From Linnemannia schmuckeri (Eukaryota; Mortierellomycota; Mortierellomycetes; Mortierellales; Mortierellaceae), in assembly GCA_029449235.1 (NCBI GenBank), contig JANATG010000002.1:4092001-4156000 (forward strand): a stretch of 64,000 nt of DNA, in the 5' to 3' direction. A program made the translations under genes and the position numbers. The notes under the pieces are model-generated. The model was given only the letters and a program-made list of their open reading frames with translations. It did not search any database and was not told where the DNA came from. Each line of letters opens with the position of its first letter. Within the stretch, counting starts at the first letter, position 1. Below, one piece after another: positions 24,501 to 35,101 of this stretch.

Positions 24501-25616
24501 TGAGAAACTTGTAGCATTTTGATGGACATTCATGTTCGTCGTATTTGAGAGATGCAAGATCTAACACTTCGTTACTTTTTTTTCAAAATTGTAGACATGG
24601 ATTATGAAGAGCCAACGGGCGATTTTGAGGTGATGTCTACGCTGGGCCTGCCAGGACAGAGAAAGACGATCACGTATGGGGCGTACATGATTCTTGGAAG
24701 GCCAAAACTTTCTTTCCGAACTATCAAACTGCCATCAATTCTCCCATCCACCGACAACACACTCAACGACGCCGTAGGATTTGCTCACCCAGAGTCGAAT
24801 GTGGACCCTTCTGAGCAACAGCAAGGAGGGACGACTGTGCATGACCCGCAGCAACCGCCACCTGCTGCAGGAAATATCATTGTCCAGCAAGTACACCAAC
24901 GACACCCACAGCAACCACCAGAGCCTCAGAATCCGCACGCCGAGCAAGTATTGGATGGAGAGATTCTCCCAGTACAGGATGGTGCCCCGTGTACTACGTC
25001 AGGCCACGGATCCAACTCGGCACCGCAGATCGGGGCCCCTGCTCTTCAATCTGGCATACCTACTGGCAAAGGAAGGTATTCCTTAGAATTTTTCACGATA
25101 CAACAGGTGTTTGACTTGGTTCGAGGTTGGTGGAAGCATGTGATGGTCGTGATAGGAGCCGTCATGCTGGTCATCATGATCATCAATGTGGCTGCGTTCC
25201 AGGAGACAGGATCGACATCGTTGGACTTGGTGACCATACCTGCTTGGGTCCGCCCGTTTGTGATTATGAAGCGGTTCTGGACGTCGGACTCTAGGGCATC
25301 GTCATCATCATCAGCGTCCTCCTCGAGTTCGCAGGATAGCTGGGATAACTGGGACAGCTGGGACAGGGGATTCAAGGAAACGGAGGAATTTGTTGTTCCG
25401 GAGAAGGTTGTTACCGTGACGACGGCGATCAAGCAGGCGGACCCTCAAACGACTGCGGAGGCTAGCCATACTCGCGACTTGGAGATCTTGCCTCGACTTG
25501 GATCCAAGAAACTGGATGACGATGGCGACGGGGAGAAGGGTGGATTCCAGAAACCCAAGGGCCTGATGAAGTTCATTCAGGTCCTGAAGGGCATTGTCCA
25601 GGGTCTGAAGGGGTAG
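21579..25616 (+). CDS. Large unrecognised single-pass membrane protein
   Basis: Four exons with consistent phases: 21579-22088, 22224-22368, 22514-24496, 24595-25616 (1,219 aa). The first about 170 residues are Ser/Thr/Gln-rich. From about 175 on there are beta-rich stretches (HIIDNTWTTCPLLPPSTILH, HVAVISNALCFVANKAGDY, MFRVWFFAGTEGTTVVNMRF, QTIDYCLAVTAQRYQALARI) that look like extended Ig-like or sandwich domains, separated by acidic linkers. A hydrophobic helix HVMVVIGAVMLVIMIINVAA lies at about 1061-1083, followed by a Ser-rich tail with the motif DSWDNWDSWDRGF. No signal peptide is evident, so a tail-anchored or type II topology is likely. I recognise no family. Confidence 0.72.
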
Positions 25617-25655
25617 TTGGTCAAAGCTGTCGTTGGATAGTTATAATTCAAAGAA

Positions 25656-25661
25656 AATAAA
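25656..25661 (+). terminator. Candidate poly(A) signal AATAAA
   Basis: The hexamer lies about 40 bp after the stop codon of the preceding membrane-protein gene, in an A-rich stretch. The call rests on motif and position only. Confidence 0.4.
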
Positions 25662-25804
25662 AACATCAAATAACAACGACATTCAATGCAAAGAAGGTTC
25701 ATCGTGCATGCAAACAACCAGCCTCCTTCGTGTTCTCACAATTTGACGACACTAAAAATCTTATACGTGCATAAAATAATCTCACATCAACACATCGCTC
25801 CACC

Positions 25805-27130
25805 GTGTCAACAGTCGCACCCCGCTTCTTCAACGTGGCTGGAGCTCGTGTACTTTACGGCAGAGCATCTGGATACTTGCAATATCTTGACCGTAGTCGT
25901 GACTGGCCCAAGCTGCAGCACACTTTGCCAGCCTCTCTTGTATCGATCTCTGAGCCTCAAGTACGATCCCCAGTTTGCCAATATACTCTTGGACCTCAGT
26001 GCGAGACAAGGTTTGATCCGGAACTCCCACCTTGTCTATACACCGAGGATGACGCTACCTGAATTCATCTGTCTGCAGCACTGCTTTGTGGTGTATCAGG
26101 ATCTAGCTTCTTCGACAAAAGACAGCACCTTCAGAGTTGGGCACCCTCCCTGGCTCACACCACTCGTTCCAACTAAGTTTCCGTTAATCCTTCTCAGACC
26201 AATAGTCACAATTACCTGTTTACACGTGGACCTCTCCTCCAAAACCAGATGAGGAGATGTGCCTGTATTATCTTTCGAAAGGAACTCGGCGAGAATCAGT
26301 TCAGAGTCTTGAAGTTGACACAGTGTGTGCCCAGGCCAAGTGGGGCGGACCAGTAAGTGAAGTTGTTCAGGACAGGACTTTGGAGACATTGAAAGGCGTT
26401 ACAGGTGATCGCCTTCTCGAACTGTGTCGATTGGTAACGAGATTGAATCATCTGTTTGATGCTCAAGAAGCGTGCAGGGTTGGAGGATCTGTAACTTTCG
26501 ACACATCCAAGGGATGATCGAGATGTCGCGTACCTTACGTTTGATGATATAGGTGTAGGCAACCTCCTGGATTTGCACACGACTGCGGCGTTTGACGATG
26601 ACAATAAATGATAAGGCACTTCCTCTTCAGCTCTCCACATCTGCAAACAGTCAGGATATCCCTCGGCTCTGCTGACGCCGCCGATGTGGAAACTGTCAAA
26701 ATGAAGTTTTATCAACTTGGGCGCATACACCGTCAAATTGGAGTGCTGACTGAACTGTCTCACCTCGATCTCTGCGCGGTTTCCGTCGGCGATGACGACC
26801 TTCTCTTTGACTCTCGACGCTGCGCCCCATCAACGCAACAGCTTTCTCAAAATGATGAATTTGCGAGATCATGCGTCAATTAAGCCTAAAGACTTGGATG
26901 TTCTACGTGGGCCGGACAAATTGAAGGTTTTACACGAGTCGTTGTCGGCCGCCCTGACGAAACCAAGACGACGATGGGGTGGCCCGAGGCACCATGAATG
27001 GCAAAGTACTGGCCAAGCCTAAATTTTTTGCGGAATTCTTTGACGCTGGTGAAGAGCCAACAGAGCCCTTCTTGTGGTTGCGAACTCAGAGACGGAACGG
27101 CGGAGGCAAACTAGACGCGTGTACTTCTGA
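25805..27130 (+). pseudogene. Decayed F-box/LRR gene
   Basis: This stretch resembles the intact F-box/LRR protein encoded at 6621-8564, in pieces from different frames. It opens STVAPRFFNVA at a GTG where the intact gene has ATG. The frame then shifts to ELVYFTAEHLDTCNILT and LLYRSLSLKYDPQFANIL. Later pieces are RIHRQIGVLTELSHLDL (intact: RLYRQIGSLSQLTHLKL), GPDKLKVLHESL and TTMGWPEAP (intact: VTMGWSEAK) with a stop right after it, then EFFDAGEEPTEPFLWL (intact: EFFGKDDKLTDPFLWL) after another shift. At least three frame changes, stops and a lost start show it is non-functional. The middle (about 26250-26600) is too diverged for me to align. Confidence 0.75.
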
Positions 27131-27800
27131 AGTTTTGAGTGGCGTTTAGGGCTTGATGTTGGCTCTTGACGGATCAACAGCAACTCAAATCAATATTCAT
27201 AGCAGGATCGGCCTTATTTTCGATATCTTTCAAAGCTTTTCTTTTCACGCTTTAGCATACCGCGTCTCAGAAGAATAAGGATAAGGATAATCAAAGTCTC
27301 TTCAACATACCCCAAGGTAACTAAAGAAAAGGAATAATAATATAAGAAACGACGTGATATGAATTAGACTCTTTGCAGCGTGGCAGGCATAGTCGATGGA
27401 CCGTCTCTGAATAGCCATGTTCCTTCGACTACAAAGTGACCTGTGAATGGTGCATAGTTGCCACGTTCAGCAGGTAAGTTCTTGAAAGAGTCGTGGATGA
27501 CAGACTCTTTGCTTGTGGAGGGGGTCAGGGTGTGTCATGGAGGTGGAATGAATGAATGAGAAAAAAGAGTGAGCTGCTTGAAAATGACCACGCAACAAAC
27601 AAACAAATAAACAAAGAGGAATAGAACTGCATAGTCAAGTGTCACGCTTTAGAATTGTTCCCTTGCATAAGCTCTTGACTTGTAGTAACAAACTCAGGTA
27701 ATATACTGTCACAACTTTAATGCGCCGAGATGTTCATATTCATATTTATTGCCTGAGTGGCGAAAACAAGCAAGACGAGAGCAAAATGCGACAGCTCCCG
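27131..27800. other. Intergenic, no gene seen
   Basis: AT-rich sequence between the F-box pseudogene and the retropepsin-like frame, with short direct AAACAAACAAATAAAC-type stretches near 27595-27615. No open frame with recognisable features. Confidence 0.3.
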
Positions 27801-28340
27801 TCAAACCTCGGAGCAAAAGACAAGTTTCTGTCCAATCGGAGTACAGCCCAACATCAAGTCATAGTCGATCAAAAACTTGCTGAAAAAGATCCCTTGGATC
27901 TTGGGATCCAAGTCCACCAGAAAGACATCAACGACATGGAAACCGTTACTCTCGACAATGATGGGCACAGAGGCAGTGCCGCAAATGGTATAAGTCGAGG
28001 AAAGAGCGCCGTCAATGGCGACGGTGTCGATGGAAGGTCGATACGGATTGTAGTTCGGACTATGCGGGAGTTCGCTGTGGAGCTTACCTCGTTTGAAAGC
28101 TTCAAAGTCGAAAACGTGACAGATGGAAGCGTGGGTAACCATGAGGCGGATTGCCTCCTGGAGGTTGCCGTCCAGTATGACAGCGAATGAGGGGAGTTGA
28201 TCGGCCTTTAGCCATATGCCTCCGACCTTAAGTTTCCACGAAGTGGCGGACGTGTTCCTCTTTCGGCGTTCAGTTCTTGGATATCCTCGAGGCTTGTCAT
28301 GGTTCCGTGTGAAAAAAGGAGTTAAAAACGCAGGGGGTTT
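27801..28340 (-). pseudogene. Degenerate retropepsin-like (retroelement aspartic protease) fragment
   Basis: A 180-codon minus-strand open frame runs from just after an in-frame stop (28341-28343) to a stop at 27801, with no Met before residue about 65. The segment VTHASICHVF sits where a clan AA protease would have D-T/S-G-A-S, and it is followed by GTASVPIIV, VVDVFLVDL and FLIDYDLMLGCTP, which resemble the flap and the hydrophobic-Gly motif of retropepsins. The catalytic Asp and Gly positions read Val and His, so the enzyme would be inactive. I infer the remains of an LTR-element protease or a domesticated copy. No integrase, reverse transcriptase or LTR was seen beside it, so it could be something else. 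Confidence 0.35.
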
Positions 28341-28593
28341 TTAAGGAGAGAAGACGTTGGTACTGGCGACAGTAAAGGGAACAAAGCACGCGTGCAAGGG
28401 GAAATTTAAGAAAAGCTAGAGGCGTCAGTCACATGACTGATTTAGAGTGATTAAAAACGTAGGACCCTGTGAGTTGTTCTCTTTGTCTTCTTTTCCCTTT
28501 TGACCAAAATAGTGAAAAAACACGCAGCACATCAACAAACACCCAAGGAACACTGCATCTCTGAATAACACATAGCGGAGGTGCAACCTCACA
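28341..28593. promoter_or_regulatory. Promoter of the 28.6-kb nuclear protein gene
   Basis: About 250 bp before the ATG at 28594. It holds a short palindromic stretch AGTCACATGACT at about 28427-28438 (an E-box-like CACATG core) and a CT-rich run near 28478-28503. A promoter role is inferred from position. Confidence 0.35.
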
Positions 28594-31165
28594 ATGGAAC
28601 CCCCCAGCTCAGATTACATGTCCGTTCAGGACCTCTCTCTCCCAAGGCGGACACCATTACAGACCCAGCTGGAGAAGGTGTGACATTACTACAAGCAAAA
28701 AGAAAACAAAACTATCGATCGGAAGCGCGTTTCGCACAGGCTCAACTTACAGTCATTGCACTGTCAATTCGTAACCTAACCACTGACACATGGAATCATG
28801 TGTACTCATATAGATCGATCCCTCTATCATCAAGAACGGCTTTCCCTCAACAAGGATGAACCGCCGAGGTCCAGGACGGCTCAAAATTGACACAGAAACT
28901 GCCCTATTTGAAGTCAGTGTGCTTGCCTTTCGAGAAATCATCCTCAACCGCTTGTGGAAAAGTGATAAGAAGTTTCAGACCGAGGGTGACTTTTGCAAGC
29001 ATTATTGGGATATTCTCAAGCCAAGGAAGACATTGTTGGTATGTGCAGCATTCACGGGATTGTGCGAAAAAAAATGCATGATATTATGCAACAAAAATTG
29101 ACCGAAAATGCCGTTGTAAATATCCTACATAGATCGAGTGTGCTGAAGTTTTGAAGGTATGATGAACAAGAATGTCAAGGAGCAGTGGTAGGACCAAACA
29201 TATAGAATTCTGAATTAAGTTCTAATGTGCTCAATCCCGTCGACTATTGACTTTTAGGAGTTGTCAGCGATGCCAGTTCGACCTTGCTCCGAGCAAGTCT
29301 GCAGAGCACTCAGTCAAGCCTCGGTACAACTTCAGCCATCTGCGCTTCAGAGGACGTCTATTACTCCGGAACTATGGCAACGGGTTCTTTCAGCATGGGT
29401 GGAGCAATACAGGATACAAGCCCATGAGCGAGTGGACGTTGAAAACATTTCTGCCGATTACGTCAACAACGTCCTTTTTCCACAGGCTACATACGTCCAA
29501 CAACCACAGCCGCCACAGCAATCACCACAGATACCACATTCATCACAGATACCGCATTCACGTCATGCCCAGCATCCACTGCAGCCAGCACATGCACCAC
29601 ATGCGCCACAGATCACACCACACGTCTTCAACCAACATCCTGGTCATGGATCAGCAATCCCTGCAATTGCTGTTCGACCTCCCTTTACGCCTTCATATAC
29701 CCAGCCTCAAACTAATCAACAGGCCGTAGCCCGTCAACAACATGCACACCACCAACAGCCAGCGACGCAAACCCCCACTCATCACACACTGAATAACGCG
29801 GCAGACGCCAACCTTCATGTGTCGGTAACAGGGGCTCCTTCAGGCAGCGGATCAAATTCTTCGCCATCACACCATGGACCAAACTCTAACTCGAGTTCAG
29901 CTTCCTCAGCATCAAACTCCAAGGACAATGTTGTGTTCAAGGATCGGTTTGTCCATTTGCTGGAGGACCCTAGACGATTTCATGCGCCCACTTCGATTCT
30001 GGAGCGCGTTCATCAATTTTTCAAAGGACCGCCACACCTCGACCCAGCATCTTTTGAAGGTACTTTCCTCGATAGCCCAATCTCAATACCTTTCCCGGAT
30101 ATCATGGACAGCGAGGCCTGGCTTGTCCCCATTCCCGACAGCCATGCTCATCCAGGGTCAATGCCAACGTTTGCGCCCGTGCAGTCCTGCTTCTTACATG
30201 TACCTATCTTACCCTCGAAGCGACGATACGAGACAGAGAATGAAGTCATTCTTTTGGACGATGTGCGGCTTGCTGGGCAACTGAACGCCAAGCTCTGGGA
30301 AGAGTTTTCTGGAGGTATAAATTCTTATATTGCAATGTATGCCAAAATCATCGTATATATCAAGCGAGGCAGCTAATATTTGCATTTTTACAAATATAGG
30401 AAACGTCATGGAAGCTATTACTCTGGTGCCGACATCTGCGACTTGGTTTGTCAAGACTGAGTTGGCCGACTGGCCTTGTGTTGTCATGTCTGGCCTCAAG
30501 TTCGAACAGGCAAACGGAACTGATCCTTCTGGGAAGGTAGTACCTCGTACCCTCCTTTGTTCATAATTCCTTGCGACCAATTAATGCTGATATTCTATGT
30601 GGTACTAAGTTGTGCTCGATGACCTTTTTACTCTCAGAAATATGCCGAAATCCATAGTTACATTGCGGTATACCTTGGAAGAGACCCCCTACGCCAGGCA
30701 CAGTTTGTAGAAACATTTCAGGATCTCGGTATTTCTCCACCTCAAGTTCCAGCGAGCACTTTGACGGGTGCAAGCTCCCACAGCGCGCGCCCAGGTGTAC
30801 AAGATGGTCAGCACCGGTGGATTGCAGGGTTTAGGAGGTTGTTCAGAACACAAGGGCACGGATCAAGTGCCAGTGGACAGAGAAGCACTGGCGGAAGTGG
30901 ATCTCTACACCCACGTGATGGTATCCACTGGACTCCGCAGGATGATGACAATGAAGATGACATTGATCCAAGATTTGACGATATCTACAGTATTCTGCCA
31001 CCACACAAGAAGCCTCGGTTGGAAAGAACAGGTCGTCCCTCGGATGGACAGGCTGCTTGGCATCACAGCAAACGGCGGAAGAAAGATGACGAGGGATTCT
31101 CCAAGGTTAAAGATGCGTCACACGACAACCGATTGTATGGCAGCGACGCTGAAATGTCAGAGTAA
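28594..31165 (+). CDS. Unrecognised nuclear protein with possible helix-turn-helix N-terminus
   Basis: Six exons with continuous phase: 28594-28677, 28814-29038, 29133-29156 (24 nt), 29258-30314, 30400-30536, 30638-31165 (684 aa). The ordered N-terminal part reads AFREIILNRLWKSDKKFQTE, HYWDILKPRKTLLIECAEVL, KELSAMPVRPCSEQVCRALS. This pattern recalls helix-turn-helix regions in which a long helix is followed by LI-x-CAEVL, but I cannot name the family. A Gln/His/Pro-rich and then Ser/Asn-rich linker (about 170-330) follows, then an ordered block (FKDRFVHLLEDPRRFHAP ... WFVKTELADWPCVVMSGLKF) and a C-terminal basic tract SKRRKKDD typical of a nuclear localisation signal. Introns start gtgtga, gtatgt, gtatga, gtataa and gtagta. 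Confidence 0.7.
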
Positions 31166-31579
31166 CCTTTCGGTTGAGGAGAAGGGGGCGGTGCGTGGAT
31201 AGGGATGTGGCACCCAAACAAGCCATGAATAAAAAAAGGACTCGATACTAACAATCGAAAAACGGCGCTAGTGAGTCCAGGCAAGTCGCCCGAGGAGCAT
31301 GGCGTCACATAAAACACAGCCTTTGGTTCACGCTGTTTTCTCTCTTTCTTTCACACTTTCTCCAACCTCTATCCCTCGTAACTCATTCATCCAAACACAT
31401 CAGCTCGACTCAATCACTCTTGTGCAGACAACAACACATCCTCATTCCTACTTCTACTTACACTTTTATTATATTCAACATTTCACAAAGTCTTGCCCTT
31501 TTTTTATACATCCGCAACTACTATTTCAACACACGACATATCCAGCCTCGAAGCGAATGCTCAGGCCACAGAACGGAGT
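31166..31579. promoter_or_regulatory. Promoter and leader of the sugar transporter gene
   Basis: About 410 bp with CT-rich and CA-rich leader sequence (31320-31555). The frame of the transporter is open upstream of 31580, but the first in-frame ATG is at 31580. Confidence 0.4.
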
Positions 31580-34500
31580 ATGAACACATCAACAACGATG
31601 ACCGAGCAGAGCTGTCAACATTCAAATTTGACAATCAACATCGACCATGACACTTCACGGTCGTCATCAGGGTCAGGGAGCATCACCCATCAGCGGAAAG
31701 CAGGGCTCCATGGACGGGCACGTATTTGGGGACCAAACAAGACTATGCGGATGATCCTCTTGACCACCGCTCTTATGGGGTGAGTAGTTTAGCTATCGAG
31801 TATTCTTTGGGATGCTTCGTTGGTTGGTATTGAGATATTAGGGTGTTCTTTCTCTGCCTCTATCTCTCTCTCTCTCTATCCTTCTTTGTCGTTCTTTCCC
31901 CTGTGTACCCCCCAAAGCACTAACCAGTAGTTCACTTTTTATTTGTTCTCTCCCTCTCCTACTGCTGTCTTTCCTTCTGTAGACTTCAATTCACTTGTAA
32001 GTGAAGGACAAGCATCACACAATCGCCGATGCATTTCGTTGCCCAGTTCGACACTGTGTCTGTATTTGAGTTCAGTGTTCTGTCGTGCTTCTGTTATCTC
32101 TGGGAAAAGAATTGCTCACTGTTGACGATGATATCATGACTGGGTCTCTGCACTGGCTCAAACTTCGCCCGAGAAAAATTATTTCTGCTGTCGCATCGAT
32201 ATGCGGCGAATTAAAGGTGCAAAAAAAAAAACCAGCCAACTGCTCACTGTTCTATATCCTATTGATAACATTTGCATAGGGTCGGTAGAGATGGCCTATG
32301 GAACCCCATTCTTGCTACAACTCGGTCTATCGAAATCACTCATGTCGCTCGTCTGGCTGGCTGGACCCCTTTCCGGTAATGGTGACAGACATTACCTAGC
32401 TCTTTTCAAGCATTGAATGATTGTTGTTTTACCTCGCAAAGCCAAACAATTAATCGTTACTTTTTTTATTCTTGCACTGAACACATAGGATTGGTGATGC
32501 AGCCAGTTGTTGGCGTGCTCTCAGATCGTTGCACATCAAAGTTGGGCCGGCGGCGACCCTTCCTCATGGTCGGGGTCACTGCAGTAGTGGTGTCGTTCCT
32601 TTGTCTGGGCTGGTGTAAGGAGATCATGACTGGAGTCTTTGGAGCCGACTATGACAATGTAGGTTCCCATCTTATCTCTGCCATTTTCATCTTTAGCTGC
32701 GGTATTCGTCTATGGTGACTAAACAGTGCTCATTATTCGTTACACCGTAGCTTGAAAACGCAACAATTATGATGGCTGTAGGATCCATCTACATCCTGGA
32801 CTTTGCAATCAATTGTGGTACGTGCTCCAGTTCATATTGCATGTTGGGTTCGATTGTTTGGCATTCAGTTTACTCAACTCATATCGCTATATTTAACCTT
32901 GATTCTAGTGCAAGCAAGCTGCAGGACGTTGATTGTCGACAGTTTGCCATCTTCACAACAGGAAGCAGCGGCAGCATGGGCGAGTCGGCTGATGGGATTG
33001 GGAGGAATCTTTGGCTACTTTATGGGCAACGTCAACCTACCAGAGTTGATACCAGCCTTTGGCAATACGCAGATCAAAGGGCTCTGCATAGTTGCTTGCC
33101 TCTTTTTGGTGCTTACTGTTGGCTTGACATGCTTCACTGTTACCGAGCGAGTCATGGTTCGGGCAGCCAAGTAAGTTGCATTGCATCAACAACGAACATG
33201 TATCAGAAGAGAAACATGTACAGTATTTAACACACAACTAAAATTGTCTCGTAGGGTATCAACGTCGTCCATGGAAGAGTTCCTGCAAGGATTCAAGTCT
33301 ATTTTCCGCGCCATTCGATATCTGCCAACACGGATTCAGCACCTTTGTAATGTTCAGTTCTTCGCATGGATGGGCTGGTTTCCGTTCTTGTTCTACTCGT
33401 CAACATATATCGCTGAAATATACACCCAGGAGACAAGCCGGATCGATCCCAATGACCCAATGGCAAAGGAACCCGGAGTGGGTGTCCAAGATGCCGCCGT
33501 CAGAGCGGGCTCGTATTGCCTTCTTATCTATTCTATTGTCTCATTGATTGCCTCTATCGTGCTTCCGGTGTTTGTTGCGCCAGCAGAGTCATCCCCGACA
33601 GGATCAAAGGGACCTTTTTCGAGTACCAGGACGGAAGGTGGACTTGATGGAATGAAACGCACAAGCAAGTGGTGGAGGCGATGGCCACGGTGGTTGCAAC
33701 TTCCGATCCGTGGACTGACACTGCCAAGGATGTACACATTCTCGCTCGCCTTGGTATCGTTCTCCCTCGTGAGCACCTGGTATATTCAAGATTTGAGAGG
33801 GTCGACCATTCTCTTTGCAGGTTGTGGAGTCGCGTGGGCTGTCTCGATGTGGGCGCCATTCTCGATTCTGGGCGAAGTCATTTCTCAACAGATGCAGGAG
33901 GAGCAACACCAAGGTCGACTTAGAGGCGGCGTCAATGGAACTGTACGTACAGAATCGGCAGAGGTACTTTATTCCAAGGACGAACTGGATGACGACGACG
34001 AGGCTGATGGGGAGGAAATTGGGATGACTGAGGGACGATCAGGGAGACAGTACCAGCCTGTGCGAGCACGAGAGAGCATGGAGGAGGCGTTTGGGTCAAT
34101 GAGAAGTCGTACTACCACACCATCGCCAACGTTGGCCAATGGACCATTAGGACCTGGAGCTGGATCGTCTACCTGGAGGACTTCAATTGAATCTAACACG
34201 GATCTTTCCAAGCTGGTGTTTGGTTCGGAGGACTCTGAGAGCTTTAGCAGCAGCGAGGCTGACGACGAGTACAAGAACCCGCACAAGCAGAAGAAGTACC
34301 GTTCTTCTGAGGAACGAAGCAGGTGAGTGTAGCTTTTGCAGCCTTGTTGGTATTTTTAAAGTGACGACTCGTGACTTTTCCGAATCCTAATGAAAAAAAA
34401 AAAAACCCCCCTTTTGCGGACTTTCTTTAGCAGTGGTTCACAACCAGGAGCAGGGTCAGGATCGACAGCAAGAACATCACCTTCTTCAGGGGTTTCCGAA

Positions 34501-34779
34501 GCTTCTTCAGCTGGCGCGCTCCTGGGGATCCACAACATCTACATTGTACTACCACAGTTCTTAGTCAGTTTCCTGAGCAGTCTGGTATTTGCAGCGATTG
34601 AGCCCAAGGTCTCCTCACCCGGCGATTCAACTGTTGAAGTGCCAGTAGAAGAGTCAGCAGGCGACCCAACCACCATTGGTGTGATGCTGCGGTTTGGAGG
34701 TGTGATGGCCGGGATTGCTGCACTATTGAGTTTAAGGCTGTGGAAGCAACCGCGATCCGTTGCCCCTTCACATACCTAA
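31580..34779 (+). CDS. SLC45/GPH-type proton-coupled sugar transporter (SUT-like)
   Basis: Eight exons: 31580-31779, 31983-31996 (14 nt), 32280-32375, 32489-32658, 32751-32817, 32909-33170, 33255-34322, 34431-34779 (741 aa). After a polar N-terminus, TM1 is completed through the microexon to read ILLTTALMG-LQFTW-SVEMAYGTPFLLQLGLSKS, the classic SUT/SLC45 signature. TM3-4 loop motif LSDRCTSKLGRRRPFLMVG is diagnostic of the GPH family; 10-12 hydrophobic helices follow. A long Ser/acidic cytosolic loop (about residues 500-650, SSSEADDEYKN) separates the last helices. Family members import sucrose, maltose or related glucosides with H+ across the plasma membrane or vacuole. It converges on the uL16 gene. 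Confidence 0.93.
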
Positions 34780-34904
34780 GAATTCTTCAACACCCAAAAA
34801 AAAAGCAACGTGTAATAAACGAAAAAAGAAAAAACAACTTCGCCCAATGTCGTTTTCATGAATCCCAAAAAGCGAACAAATAAGCACACAGATACAAAGA
34901 AACC

Positions 34905-34935
<31 letters not shown>

Positions 34936-35101
34936 ACCGCAGTCAGGGAGATATTCGAGTCATCATCCAAACAAAACAAGATCAAGCTGGATCTCAGTTT
35001 AATGTATCCTGTCATCCCGGGATGTGTTTTTTCAGTAATCTCTGGTCAAGACACCCAAAGTCTTCTTTTAGTTGTTAAAAAGTCGATAGAGGGAGGGTAA
35101 T
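34780..35101. other. Convergent 3' intergenic spacer with A29 run
   Basis: Lies between the stops of the sugar transporter and uL16 genes. It contains AATAAA near 34813 and an A-run at 34905-34933. No gene seen. Confidence 0.4.

Noticed and set aside
26296..26763. 155-codon minus-strand ORF inside the F-box pseudogene
   Set aside because: Some segments look LRR-like by eye, which could mean an inversion, but the flanking + strand matches are stronger and I cannot show an inversion breakpoint.
27720..28190. 156-codon + strand ORF
   Set aside because: It overlaps the minus-strand retropepsin-like frame, which has recognisable motif order; the + strand translation shows none.
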